Part shown: piece by piece, positions 45,838 through 57,174 of the stretch
How the letters are laid out: each line of letters begins with the position of its first letter
Position numbering within the stretch: the stretch's first letter is position 1
Made by a program: the position numbers and the translations under genes
Notes under the pieces: generated by a model
Told to the model about the DNA's origin: nothing
What the model saw: the letters and a program-made list of their open reading frames with translations, nothing else
The model's database searches: none
NCBI RefSeq assembly: GCF_033115175.1
Contig: NC_084835.1
Location: forward strand, 54,932,948 to 54,996,947
Direction of reading: 5' to 3'
Source: Lepus europaeus
Lineage: Eukaryota > Chordata > Mammalia > Lagomorpha > Leporidae
Length of the DNA stretch: 64,000 nucleotides

Positions 45838-46096
45838 CAGTGTTGGTGTTGTGGTGTAACAGGTTAAACTGCTGCCTGCAATGCTGGCATCCCATATAGG
45901 CACCTGTTTGAGTCCTGGCTGCTTCACTTCCAAACTAGCTCCCTACTAATGTGCCTGGGAAAGCAGAAGAGGACATCCCAAGTCCTTGGGCCTTTGCACC
46001 CACATGGGAGACCCAGATGAAGCTCCAGGCTCCTGGCTTCTGCTTAGCTGTTGTAGCCATTTAGGGAGTGAACCAGCAAATGGAAGATCAATTTTC

Positions 46097-46150
<54 letters not shown>

Positions 46151-46250
46151 CGTGTGTCTCCATCTCTCTTTCTCCTTTCCCCTCTCTCCCTCTCTCCCTC
46201 TTCCTCTCTGTAACTCTGACTTTCAAATAAATAAATAAAACTTTTTTAAA
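45838..46250 (+). mobile_element. CSINE, tandem to the previous copy
   Basis: Starts 8 bp after the preceding tail. Has (TC)n then (TG)n at 46096-46151 and an AAATAAATAAATAAAAC tail. Confidence 0.85.
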
Positions 46251-46621
46251 AATGGTTTTCATAAACATTCCCTGTAAAATAGAGGAGGCAAAGGAGAAAG
46301 AAGAAATTCTCCATACACTGTTTAGATAGCTACTCCTTTACCTATATTTAATGCTAGCATCCCATCTATCTGAGGCAGATGCATATTTGCTGCACACACA
46401 GCCAGTTACTGAGACTCACACTCAAGGGTACCACCTGCTGACATTGTTACTGGTCATTGATGAAGTGGCTAACAATTGTTAAATATTTTGCCAACATATA
46501 CTGAGTATTTAAAATCTATTATTTGCAATGCATGCCGAGCAAACAATCCAATTATTCCTGTTTTAAAATACATTCCTTTACTGATAATAATTTGTATTAT
46601 AACTGGAAATTTTGAAAGTAT
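46251..46621. other. AT-rich unique sequence
   Basis: Nothing recognised. Confidence 0.3.
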
Positions 46622-46740
46622 GGGGCCAGTGCTATGGCACAGTGGGTTAATGCCCTGGCCTGAAGCGCCAGCATCCCATATGGGTGCCGGTTCAAGACCC
46701 AGCTGCTCCACTTCAGATCCAGCTCTCTGCTATGGCCTGG
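46622..46740 (+). mobile_element. CSINE, 5' part (split by an LTR)
   Basis: Head ggggccagtgctatggcaca to tatggcctgg, where the solo LTR is inserted. The SINE resumes at 47240 and ends near 47466 with an AAATAAATAAATCTTT tail. Confidence 0.9.
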
Positions 46741-47233
46741 TGTTGCAGTGGATTTCTCAACAATATTGCAGTGGATTTGTTTCTGAGAGGAGGAGCGTGG
46801 TGGGGGCAAGAGGCGCAGAGTCACCACACAGACCCCGGGAGTCGGGTGAAAGCAGGCCTGAGGCGAGCAGCCCACAGACTCGTTTATTTGAGTTAGTACA
46901 ACAGCTTATATAGTCAAGACCAGCCAATCCGGTCAAGGGGCGGTCTATGCCCAAACCAATCACAGCCTGTTGCCAGGCAGTTTCCAAAGCCATCCAATCA
47001 CAGCCTGTTGCCAGTCAGGCTCTTGTCACCAGGCAGTTTCTGAAACCATCCAATCACGGCCTGCCATCAGTCAGGCTCTGTTATCATGTGGTTTCCTCTG
47101 TTGTCATGTGGTTTCTGAAGCCATCCAATCACAGCCTGTTGCCAGGCAGTTTCTGTTGTCAGCAGCCATCTTGGCATGAACTTTTCACCTCAGTGGCCAT
47201 CTTGATATGACCTTTTCACCTCATTCCACCACA
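46741..47233 (-). mobile_element. Solo ERV LTR, 493 bp (betaretrovirus-like)
   Basis: The element starts TG and ends CA on either strand and is flanked by a 6-bp duplication GCCTGG (46735-46740 and 47234-47239) within a CSINE. A 6-bp duplication is typical of class II/betaretrovirus-related integrations. On the minus strand: two 28-bp direct repeats near the U3 start (47165-47192, 47196-47223) holding AAGATGGC YY1-type motifs; five CCAAT-box units; TATATAA at 46912-46906; and AATAAA at 46888-46883, only 17 nt after the TATA. No internal proviral sequence is present, so it arose by LTR-LTR recombination. Confidence 0.9.
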
Positions 47234-47466
47234 GCCTGGGAAGGCAGTAAAAGATGGCCCAAGTCCTTGAGCCCCTCCAACCATGTGGGAGACCCAGAGG
47301 AAGCTCCTGGCTCCTGGCCTTGGATCTGCACAGCTCTGGCAATTGTGGCCAGTTGGGGAGTGAACCAGTGAATGGGAGACCTCTCTCTCTCTCTCTCTTT
47401 CTCTTTGCCTCTCCTCTCTCTATGTAACTCTGACTTTCAAATAAAAATAAATAAATCTTTAAAAAA
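47234..47466 (+). mobile_element. CSINE, 3' part (split by an LTR)
   Basis: Continues the SINE of 46622-46740 after the duplicated GCCTGG, through aagatggcccaagtccttga to the tail. Confidence 0.9.
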
Positions 47467-48439
47467 GGGAAAGTTTATCACCATGTCTTTATGAGCTTCC
47501 AAATACATGCATATGTGTTTTGAATGAAACTCTCCACCAACTTAGCCAGCAGCTACAGTGCCCAGCAGCCATCAGAGGCCCTCATATTAGAGCCCAGCTA
47601 GGGACCCACCTCAGGGCAGGATCACTGCCTGGCCTCAGTGACAAGCTGGAAGTTTAAGAGTTTGTAGTACTCATAGAGCACAGGGGTTTCCAGCATGCTT
47701 AGAGTTCACAGACAGGGAGTTCTGGGAGCAGGCAACTGACAGCATATCTGAAGCAAAAGGATGTGAATCACTGTAAATGTCACAAATATCTCAGTGATTT
47801 CTTTAAAAGAAGGAGGAAACTCCATCTGCCAGGTGGGAGAGATGCCTCGAGGTCTTAACTCTGGCCATGGAACCTGAGTCATTTGGGTGAGGTGTAGATC
47901 TGCAAAGTAGTAAGGACAACCAGGCCCTGCTGTTGGCATAAGAAAGACAAACTTGATGCCAAGCAAGTGCTACAATGGAAGGCATGAATCTTTCTTCCTA
48001 TTCCCTAACATTCCCGAGTTAGACTTTGGCCCCATTCCCCAAAATTCTGCTGGGGTAGGGAGCACAGGGGCAGGAGGGCGCCACTGAAGGTCAGTAACAC
48101 ACTGCAGAATAGCAAGGGTCTCTTCTTCTTTGAGTTGTCAATATACTCACCCAACTGAATTCTTTAAGAAGGTGTTATATTGGCAGAAGCAACATCACCT
48201 TCTGAAGTAACAACTTCTGAGAACTTATAACCCACCAGAATTCTTTATGCTTTTTGTCCTCAGTTTGTCCCTTTCAATTTTCTAGAAGTTTCAGTGGTGT
48301 GGAATTTGCTGAACAGGGATGTGATGCTATTCAGTGCTACAGTTGAATATGATTTGGCCTCCAGACTCCTATAGACATTTATACATCAAAATCATAAGGT
48401 AGTGGTGCAAAGATGGTGGAAACTTAATCCGAACATGGT
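47467..48439. other. Unique sequence, nothing recognised
   Basis: Minus ORFs at 47706-47985 lack domains. Confidence 0.3.
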
Positions 48440-48890
48440 GTTTAGGAAGTGTTTAGTTAAGGACCTGGTGCAGGTCCTCAGGCTGCTGCGGATGTGCCCT
48501 CAGAAGGAGCTCTGAAGAGCGCAGGATGGGACAGCCGAGCCGGAGTTTGAGCCCAGCCGCTTTCTGGCGCATCGCCGCTCCTTCCTCTATAGGCGCTGCC
48601 CTACCATCCCCCACACTCACAAAACGCAAACCGCTGGGGCCACAAGACCTTCCACATGAACTTCCAGAGAAACATACCTGACTTTTATACAGTGAGTCTC
48701 CCCAGGTATTTGTTGTACAACCAGACAAATGTACATAGACCTCGGTTACGGCCCCCCAGCCCTACTGAAGAGTGAGTGTTAAAAACTCTTCTCCTGCTTC
48801 CTTGCATCAGCTTACCTCATTGCTGACGTGAACTCTAAAGAGCTGTGATGCATGAAAAATCGTCCCAACACCAATAAAGCTGAGAATGTT
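48440..48890 (+). pseudogene. Possible processed-pseudogene remnant
   Basis: A GC-rich block in AT-rich surroundings has coding-like pieces in shifting frames (cgccgctccttcctctatag, cttccacatgaacttccaga) and CCAATAAAGC at 48870-48879. No poly(A) tail or parent gene was recognised, so this is weak. Confidence 0.25.
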
Positions 48891-48999
48891 GACCAAATAA
48901 CTTGATGGAATACGTCTAGAAGGAAGCAAGAGCTTCCTTTTATAGATAGGGCCAAAATCCCAACAAGAATACTGTTAGGAGAGGTGATACAGTATCAGC

Positions 49000-49185
49000 T
49001 CATGCGGTGCAAATCCCAGTGCCATGCCTTCTATTAAACAGCTTTGGACAAGATATTTCACTTCTCTATAATCTCACCAGTTCCAAAGGAATAATTTTAG
49101 CTCTCTCACAGGTTGTTTAAGAAATGCATAGTTAGTTCTCAACATGATGTTTGGGTCATGGTAAATGCTTACTGAAAGTCAGTGT
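49000..49185 (+). mobile_element. MIR
   Basis: agctttggacaagatatttcacttctct and ggtcatggtaaatgcttact follow MIR in sense. Confidence 0.6.
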
Positions 49186-49196
49186 TTATGAATAAC

Positions 49197-49512
49197 CTTG
49201 GTCTGTTAGGGCTGAGCTGCTATGATAAAGTGCCATAGACTGAGTGGCTTATAAACATCACCAATTTATTCCACACAGCAGTGGAAGCACAGAAATCCAA
49301 GGGCAAGGTACTGTCAACTAGTACAACTAGTGCCTTCTTTCTGTGCCTTCAGTTGGTGGAAGGGGCAAAGAATCCCTCCTGGGCCCCTTTTATAAGGGCA
49401 CAAATCTCATTCACGAGCGCTCCACTGTCCTGGCCTAGTCACCTTCCTAAGGCCCATCTCCTTGGAGGTTAAGAAGTCCACAAACTTGGGGAGACATAAG
49501 CATTCAGACCAT
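49197..49512 (-). mobile_element. MLT1 LTR (ERVL-MaLR)
   Basis: tgttagggctgagctgctat, gccatagactgagtggctta, cttttataagggcacaaatc and acataagcattcagaccata match reverse MLT1 from end to end. Confidence 0.85.
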
Positions 49513-49560
49513 AGCTTTTTCCAGAGCAGATGACAGGTCACAGCATAAAAATGCTGCTTC

Positions 49561-49873
49561 TGGGGCTGGTGCTGTGGCACAGCAGGTAAAGCCGCCGCCT
49601 GCAGTTCCAGCATCCAATATGGGCACCAGCTCAAGTCCCGGCTGCTCCAGTTCTGATCCAGCTCCCTGCTTATGCACCTGGAAAAGCAACGGAAGATGGC
49701 CCAAGACCTTGGGCCCCTGCACCCACATGGGAGACCTGGAAGAAGCTCCTAGCTCTTGGCTTCGGATTGGCCCAGCTCCGGCTGTTGTGGCAATTTGGGG
49801 AGTGAACCAGCAGATGGAAGATCTCTTTTTCTCTTTCTGCCTCTGCCTTTCATATAAATAAATAAATCTTTTA
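49561..49873 (+). mobile_element. CSINE
   Basis: Full-length copy with a perfect 14-bp duplication AAAAATGCTGCTTC at 49547-49560 and 49874-49887. Confidence 0.95.
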
Positions 49874-50006
49874 AAAAATGCTGCTTCATCCACTACTTTC
49901 TCTCTTGATGCTCTAGCTACAAAGGACTTTGCATTTTCCCACTCTTTTCTCTTCATCACTAACTACAAATATGTAGAAACACTCCTAGTAGAAAAGTTCA
50001 TCTCCA

Positions 50007-50325
50007 GGGTCGGCACTGTGGTGCAGCGGAGTGTTAACACCCTGGCCTGGGGCGCCAGCATCCCATATGGGCGCCAGTTTGAGACTTGGCTGCTCCACTT
50101 CTGATCCAGCCCTCTGCTATGGCCCAGGATAGCAGGGGAAGATGGCCCAAGTCCTTGGGCCCCTGCACCCACGTGGGAGACCTGGAAGAAGCTCTTGGCC
50201 CCTGGCTTCGGATCAGCACAGCTCCGGCCGTTGAGGGAGTGAACCAGCGGATGGAAGCCATCTCTCTCTGTTTCTACCTCTCTCTCTAACTTTGGCTTTC
50301 AAATAAATAAAATGAATCTTAAAAA
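50007..50325 (+). mobile_element. CSINE
   Basis: agggtcggcactgtggtgca head and caaataaataaaatgaatc tail; about 12 bp near gccgttgagggagtg are deleted. Confidence 0.9.
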
Positions 50326-50455
50326 AATACATTCTTCACAGAAATAGAAAAAAAAAATAGATCTTAAAATTCATACGTAACCACAAAAGACTCCAAACAG
50401 TCAAAGCTATCTTGAGCAAAAAGAATAAAGTTGGAGGCATCACAGAATCTGATCT
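50326..50455 (+). mobile_element. L1 ORF2 fragment
   Basis: attcttcacagaaatagaaa, cttgagcaaaaagaataaag and ttggaggcatcacagaatct encode the post-RT stretch of ORF2 (SKKNKVGGI-like). Confidence 0.7.
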
Positions 50456-50770
50456 CTGTCCTTAAAAAAATAAAAAAACCTATTTTGAGATGAGTCACAT
50501 GCTTTTCCTCTCACTGTTGTTTACAGTCATTTAAAATTGGAATCTCTACTCACTGAAATTTGATGATAAAAGGGACTATTCATTCTACAGAGAATATTTC
50601 TCTAAGGCTTCATGATGATAAGAGTTTAGTTCAACACTGAAAACAAGGATTCTATTCTATTTGATGTGCTTAGTACAATGACATGAAACTGCTGCTGTCC
50701 TATCCAGTTTTCTAGGGACTCCTGGCAATATTTTAACATCCTGTTACTTGAAAAGAGAGAATCTAAAGCC
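50456..50770. other. Unique AT-rich sequence
   Basis: Nothing recognised. Confidence 0.3.
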
Positions 50771-51108
50771 AGAGCTAGCATTGTGCCATGGCAGGTAGAG
50801 CTGCTGCCCATGACACTAACATAACATATGGGCACCAGTTCACGTCTCTGCTGCTCCACTTCAGATCCAGTTCCCTGCTCATGGCCTGGGAAAAGCAGTG
50901 GAAATGGCCAACGTGTTTGAGTCCCTGCCACCCAAATAGAAGACCCGAATGGAGGTCCTGGGTTCTGGCTTGGGCCTGGTCCAGCCCTGGATGCTGCGGC
51001 CATCTGGGGGGTGAACCACCGGATGGAGTATGTGTGTGTGTGTGTGTGTGTGTCCTTCTCTCACTGTTAATTCTGGCTTTCAAATGAATTAATTAATCTT
51101 TAAAAAGG
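50771..51108 (+). mobile_element. Old CSINE with (TG)n
   Basis: agagctagcattgtgccatg head; (TG)n at 51030-51052 replaces the TC stretch; caaatgaattaattaatc tail. Confidence 0.8.
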
Positions 51109-51489
51109 AGTCTGAAACCAAAGAAAATTCTTCTCCATAGAAGCGGTTCCACTTTTAAGTCAGGCAGGGACTGCAGACAAATGACAGCCAGGAGAGAGCT
51201 GGCAATACCCCTGGGGGGCTCCTACTTCCTCTGCGGCCAGTGTCTTCATCCACTCTCTGTTGGACCTTTAGGACCTGTCAGTCAAGACATTAAACATCCA
51301 ATGACTGTTTTCTTTTGAATGGCCTTTGAGGCGGGTCTTCCTGTTCAGAAAGGCCAACTGTGCTGCACTTCTGGAATCAGACGGCCTCGTAGAGTTTAGT
51401 CTGTTTTGTAGCCACCCACATTATAGTGAAATTTTTCAGATATTAAAACTGTATTTTAAAATCTAGACCTTTGAAATAACTATGTCAAA
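51109..51489. other. Unique sequence, nothing recognised
   Basis: No domain or repeat is seen. Confidence 0.3.
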
Positions 51490-52430
51490 ACATATGAAGC
51501 AGGGAAAATAAGGACAGCATAGACAAACATTTGAGGAAAGTCCATTTAAAGAAAAAGCTTAGAGTCTAATGGAAATGTTAGAACACAATAAATGACAGAC
51601 AATGAAAGCTGAAGGATTTCTTCAGCAAGTCTACCAGCAGACTGGAGACAGCTGAAGGCAGAATCAGTGAATTCAAATATAGTCAACAGAAATTATCCCA
51701 ACTGAGACACTAAGAAAAAAATTAGTGATAAAATAAAACAGAACAACCAACATCTGTGGTGCAGTAAGAAACTTCTAACAAATGGGTAATTGGAGTACAG
51801 AAGAAAAGCATGAATTAAAATATTTTAAGAGTCCCAGAAGGAAAAGAAGGTAGAATATGGTAATATATAATCATCAAGAAGTATCCAAAATTGCTGAAAG
51901 ATAACCATCAAAGACACCCAGACACATTAACAAAAAAAAAAAAAAAGTCACCAAAGATAGAGAACATTGAAGGTGGTTAAAAAAATAAACATTACATGGT
52001 GACAATCAAGAAAATGAATTATATAAGATTTCCTGTAGGAAACCATGCACAGCACAAGACAACTTGAAATTACTGAAAGTAAAACACTATCAGCCAAGAC
52101 CTCTGTGCCTGCTTAAACAGCCTAGTGGTTAAGACAGCCGCAACGGAACACCTAGGTTCAATCTATGCCTATGCAGACCCTGGGAGGCAACAGTGATGGC
52201 TCAAGTAGTTGGGCTCCTGCTGCTCACATTGGAAACCTAGACTTGAGTTCCCAGCTCCTGGTTTAAGCCCAGCCCTGGCCAATGTGGGCATTTGGTGAGT
52301 GAGCCAGTGGAGAGACTTCTCTCTGTAATAAATTTTTAATTTTATGCCATCTCAAAGTGAAAGTAAAATACAAACATTTCAGAAAACAAAACTTGTAAGC
52401 ATGCATCAACAGCTACCATGCACTGTAAAA
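51490..52430 (+). mobile_element. Ancient L1M/HAL1 ORF1 region, split by a SINE
   Basis: A-rich sequence with agagtcccagaaggaaaaga, gacacccagacacattaac and aaaacactatcagccaagac follows L1 ORF1 / HAL1 order. A SINE interrupts at 52112-52340 and the L1 resumes with gccatctcaaagtgaaagta. Confidence 0.6.
52112..52340 (+). mobile_element. Old CSINE
   Basis: cttaaacagcctagtggtta head, accctgggaggcaacagtga middle; short decayed tail ctctgtaataaat. Confidence 0.75.
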
Positions 52431-52431
52431 T

Positions 52432-52640
52432 CCGCTCTGGAGAATAGATTAGTGGTTGCCAGAGGAAAGGTGATTAGAGGATAAACCAGGGAGTTCGTGG
52501 TAATAGAACAGCTCTGTGTTCTGACTGTGTCTATTATTATATAAATCTAGACATGTGATAACATATCATAGAACTATATACATGATATGTGAATTAAGGT
52601 TCATACCAATCCCCTGGTTTTGACAATACACTATAGCTGC
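52432..52640 (+). mobile_element. Ancient L1M 3' end
   Basis: ggagaatagattagtggttgcc and gataacatatcatagaacta resemble old L1 3' UTR in sense. Confidence 0.55.
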
Positions 52641-52936
52641 ATGAGTCACTACCATCAACCTGGTAAAGGGACATAGAAACCCTGTACTTCTTTTGCAGTT
52701 TCTTGTATGTGGTTACCTGTCAAGGAACAGCTTACTATTTTATTCTTTTTAGTATTTTCTTTTTCTACTTAATGCCATTTATTGGATTCTTTATTTAACA
52801 CAGAAATATTCTTAGGTGTTTAAATCCAATTGAAAATCGATCCCTATAAAAAATAAGAGTGAGAATAAGAGAGGGAGGAGATGTACAGTTCGGCACACGT
52901 TCCCTTGGACTTACACCTAAGGGTAAAGCTAAAAAT
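52641..52936. other. Unique AT-rich sequence
   Basis: Nothing recognised. Confidence 0.3.
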
Positions 52937-52946
52937 TTGCCATGGG

Positions 52947-53275
52947 GGCCAGCACTGCAGCTCAATTGCTAATCCTCTGCCTGCGGCACCGGCACACTGG
53001 GTTCTAGTTCCGGTAGGGGCGCCGGATTCTGTCCCGGTCGCTCCTCTTCCAGGCCAGCTCTCTGCCTGGTGGAGGATGGCCCAGGTCCTTGGGCCCTGCA
53101 CCCGCATGGGAGACCAGGAGCAGCACCTGGCTCCTGGCTTCGGATCAGCACGGTGCGCCAGCCACAGTGCGCTGGCCGCAGCAGCCATTGGAGGGTGAAC
53201 CAACAGAAAAGGAAGACCTTTCTCTCTGTCTCTCTCTCTCACTGTCCACTCTGCCTGTCAAAAAGAAAAAAAAAA
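52947..53275 (+). mobile_element. CSINE, poly(A)-tail clade
   Basis: gccagcactgcagctcaatt head and CTCTGCCTGTC plus A-rich tail; 10-bp duplication TTGCCATGGG at 52937-52946 and 53276-53285. Confidence 0.95.
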
Positions 53276-53434
53276 TTGCCATGGGACTCCAAATTCCATT
53301 TAGCTGGCAGGTATCAATGCCATCTTACTGGTTAAAGTGATCATGTTAAGTGTGGAACTGATCATATAGATAAGATTAAGTGTTAAAGGGATCACATAAG
53401 TAAGACCAAGTGTCTGCTAATAACAAATAGAATT

Positions 53435-54173
53435 AAAAAGGAGAGAACGATCTAACATGGGAAGCAGGCCACACAGCAGACTCACAGAATGGCAAATGCC
53501 CTAAACAGCACTCTGGCCTTAGAATCAGCCCTTAAGGCATCTGGATCTGGCTGAAAAGCCCATGAGAGGATTTCAGGCATGGAAATCCAAGACCCTGTAG
53601 CAAAAAATGATCTACATGAAGGATCTCTGTGAGTGAGATCTCATGGAAAGAAGGGGCCATCAAAGGAGGAGGTACCTTTCTCTGAAGGGAGGAGAAAACT
53701 TCCACTTTGCTTATGGCCCTGTCTAAATACTGACAGAGTTTGTGGACTCAAAAGGCTTCATAGCCTTGGCAGCTCATGACAAAAGCCTTGGGTGATCACT
53801 GACATCATAAACATTAGAGTGTCAATTGTTAAGTCAACGACAGGAGTCACTGTGCACTTGCTCCCCATGTAGGATCTCTGTCCTTAATGAGTTGTACTGA
53901 GAATTAACAGTAAAACAAGTCTTCAAACAGTACTTTATACTGTGTGTGTGGGGGGGTACAAACTGTTGAAATCTTTACTTAGTATAGAGTAGATCTTCTG
54001 TATATAAAGGTAATTAAAAATGCATCTTAATGAAGAATGAGATGGGAGAGGGAGTAGAAGGTAGGACGGTTTGGGAGTGGGTGGGCGAGTTTGCAGGGAA
54101 GAACTACTATATTCCAAAAGCTGTTTCTATGAAATTTATACTTATTAAATAAAAGCTTTCTAAAAAAAAAAAA
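53435..54173 (+). mobile_element. Lagomorph L1 3' UTR
   Basis: Same tail as at 1-975: ccttggcagctcatgacaaa, gtaggatctctgtccttaat, G-rich block 54040-54100, TTATTAAATAAAAG and poly(A). About 740 bp of a 5'-truncated element. Confidence 0.9.
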
Positions 54174-54337
54174 AGCAGACAACAACTATATGACAAAAAT
54201 GCTAAATAAATAAGAAATAAAGCAAAAAAAATTGTAGTTCAGTCACAAAAGTGGGTTGATTGATAGATTGCTAAAGGTAAAAGGGATACAAGAGAGAATG
54301 TGGCCACGCAAGTTCACCTTTAAAAAGAAGTTTGAAG

Positions 54338-54657
54338 TGGGGCTGGCGCCGTGGCTTAGTAGATTGATCCTCCGCCTGTGGCGCCAGCATCCCATATGGG
54401 CACCAGTTCTAGTCCCAGCTGCTCCTCTTCCAATTCAGCTCTCTGCTGTGGCCTGGGAAAGCAGTAGAAGATGGCCCAAGTCCTTGGGCCCCTGAACCCA
54501 CATGGGAGACTGGGAAGAGGCACCTGGCTCCTGGCTTCGGATCGGCGCAGCTCCGGCCATTGCGGCCATTTGGGGAGTGAACCAACGGAAGGAAGACCTT
54601 TCTCTGTCTCTCCCTCTCACTGTCTGTAACTTTACCTCTCAAATAAATAAATAAAAA
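54338..54657 (+). mobile_element. CSINE with 20-bp target duplication
   Basis: Well-conserved full-length copy. Perfect 20-bp duplication CTTTAAAAAGAAGTTTGAAG at 54318-54337 and 54658-54677 implies a recent insertion. Confidence 0.97.
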
Positions 54658-54677
54658 CTTTAAAAAGAAGTTTGAAG

Positions 54678-55227
54678 GAAGAAGAAAGATTAAAATAAAA
54701 CATCCTCATGGCTTTCTCTGGATAGAAGGAAAACAAACTGCTGTTTCCACCTCACCGTCACTCCCCACCCTGAGAGATCCCATTCTCAAGGATGCACCTC
54801 CAGGTGACACGACCTTCACAGGTACAGGCTATAGTGTACTGCATTTTCAAAGTTTCCACTGGTTCTTTGTGGGTAAAGAATGATCCCACCCAGAAAGACA
54901 GCAGATTTATTTAGAGGATCATTATTATGGACCATTTTGTTCCTGTTTTAATATTTTTAAATAATAATAATCCAAGTGAGCCAGGAAAAAGAGGACTGAG
55001 GGAGAAAAGAGCTAATATGATTGGCACAGTAGGTTGACAGCACTTTCGTGTTTCCAAGCAGCAGCCGGAGGCAAGGGGGCAAGGCATTGATAGGCAGGCT
55101 CAGGACCCGGAGGGTGAAGAGTGGAATTTGGAAACCATGGACAGCCATGTCCTTAGAGGAAGCAGGTCAGTGCATGCATCCTTTCATGACAAAGATGGCC
55201 AAGGACTTTACAAATATGACAGCCCCT
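54678..55227. other. Unique sequence, nothing recognised
   Basis: Small ORFs on both strands (54957-55242) without domains. Confidence 0.3.
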
Positions 55228-55550
55228 GGGCCAGTGCTGTAGAGTAATGAGTAAAGCCCCAGCCTGCAGCGCTGGCATCCCATATGGGTGCTGGTTCAAG
55301 TCCTGGCTGCTCACTTCAAATCAGGCTCCCTGCTTATGTTCCTGGGAAAGCAGCAGAAGATGACCCAAGTCCTTGGCCCCTGCACCCATATAGGAGACTC
55401 AGAAGAAGCTCTTAGCTCCTGGCTTCAGACCAGCCCAGCTCTGGCCATTGCAGCCATTTAGGGAGTGAACCAGTGGATGGAAGACCTCTCTCTCTCTCTA
55501 TAACTCCTGACTTTCAAATCAATAAATAAATAAATCTTTTAAAAAATTAC
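55228..55550 (+). mobile_element. CSINE
   Basis: gggccagtgctgtagagtaa head, canonical middle, caataaataaataaatc tail. Confidence 0.9.
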
Positions 55551-55573
55551 AATCCCTAACTGAATATCAGTGA

Positions 55574-55733
55574 TCAATTTATTCCAACACAGAAAAGGCT
55601 CAGAGGCTTGGTAATTTCTCTTAATTGGGCTCCAGCCACTTTCATCACAAAGCAATTTGGAGCAATGAAACATTGCTTTCAACAATGTATTTCAGAGAAA
55701 GAAAAAGTGAAAATCAATTTTCTTACAATTATC
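55574..55733 (+). repeat. Local direct duplication, copy A
   Basis: 160 bp matching 57635-57795 at about 97-98% (three substitutions and one 1-bp gap). Not part of any SINE, L1 or named repeat I recognise. Confidence 0.95.
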
Positions 55734-55879
55734 AGTATTCACCTCAAGTCATTTCCTCTTCTACACTATGCTGTAAAACTTCCCACTTAGCCCATACAAC
55801 CTGGCCTTGACACACAGACCTGGGTTAGTGCTGCTTTGACGAAAGAAGCAGAAGACACAGTGACCTCAGGTGACAAAAA

Positions 55880-56205
55880 AAGTGCAAGTGCCCCGCTGTA
55901 CCCATGGGGAGATTGGTTCCAGGACCCCTCTCAGGCTCCAAAGCCTGCAGATGCTCTGGTCCCTAGTGCAAAACAGTGTAATATTTACATAAAACATGTG
56001 CACACCCTCCTGTAGACCTTAATTCATCTCTAGATTACTTATAACACCTAACACAAAGTTGCTGTACTGTATTGTTTAGGGAGTGACGATAAGAAAAATA
56101 GACTGTATTTATTCAATACAGATGCAAATTTTTTTGACATTTTTGATCCTTTGTTGGTTTAAGCCACAGAATATGGTTTGCGCAACACAAAGGTCCACTG
56201 TGATT
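55880..56205 (+). mobile_element. MER2 (Tigger-family DNA transposon)
   Basis: gagattggttccaggacccc, catctctagattacttataa, ctgtactgtattgtttaggg and aaggtccactgtgattg follow MER2 in sense. Confidence 0.8.
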
Positions 56206-56351
56206 GAAGGCTTGATTCCCAAAGAGGTGCTGTTGGGAGAGGTGGAACCTTTGGGAGTGGGGTATAGTGGGTGACCCTTAGGTCACTGGGATCGTTGCCC
56301 CAGGAATATGATTCTTTTGTTTGTTTGCCTTGAAATTTATTGTGAGCTACT

Positions 56352-56530
56352 GTTTTACTTTATTTTAAAGATTTATTTATTTATTTATTTGAGAAGCAGA
56401 GTTAGAGAGAGAGAGAGAGATCTTCCGTCCACTGGCTCAAACCCCAAATGCCTGCAACGGCCAGAGTTTGGTTGATCCAAAGCCAGAAGCCGGGAGTTTC
56501 TTCAGGGTTTCCCATGTGGGTGCAGAATGC
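56352..56530 (-). mobile_element. CSINE, 3' half
   Basis: AAAGATTTATTTATTTATTT tail and ccgtccactggctcaaaccc; it breaks off after cccatgtgggtgcag. Confidence 0.8.
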
Positions 56531-56816
56531 CCTCCTCACACAGTCACCCACCCAGGCTTCTGACCCAGCCACACCCCTACACATCCTGTTTGCTCCTCAG
56601 AAAGGCAGGAAAGAAATAAATCTGTCAGAAAAACTTAACCATAGTTGCTAAGCTTTTTAAAGACTAAATTCGTCACGGTAAAGCGATGTAAAAATGTGTA
56701 AGGGGAACATTCTCAAGAAGCATGAGTTTTCTGGACACACTTTTTCTCCTCAATGATTTAAATTATGTCTCTAGATAGTAAGACCAGAATTCCAGGGCCC
56801 ACAGTCACCTCTTAAT
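56531..56816. other. Unique sequence, nothing recognised
   Basis: Nothing recognised. Confidence 0.3.
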
Positions 56817-56829
56817 AATTCTAAGATGG

Positions 56830-57161
56830 GGGCTGGCACTGTGGCGTAGAGGGTAAAGCTGCCGCCTGCAGTGTCAGCATTCCATGTGGGCACCAGTTCG
56901 AGTCCCGGCTGATCCACTTCTGATCCAGCTTTCTGCTGCGGCGTGGGAAAGCAGTAGAGGATGACCCAACTCCTTGGGCTCTGCAGTCACGTGGGAGACT
57001 AGGAAGAAGCTCCTGGCTCCTGGCTTTGGATCTGCGCAGCTCTGGCTGTTGCAGCCAATTGCGGAGTGAACCAGTGGTTGGAAGACCTCTCTCACTCTCT
57101 GCCTCTCCTTCTCTCTGTGTGTAACTCTGACTTTCAAATAAATAAATAAATCTTAAAAAAA
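56830..57161 (+). mobile_element. CSINE
   Basis: Full-length copy with a perfect 13-bp duplication AATTCTAAGATGG at 56817-56829 and 57162-57174. Confidence 0.95.
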
Positions 57162-57174
57162 AATTCTAAGATGG

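Noticed and set aside
46924-47129. Spaced repeats resembling a CRISPR array
   Set aside because: Unequal spacing, LTR borders and a vertebrate context; these are U3 repeats.
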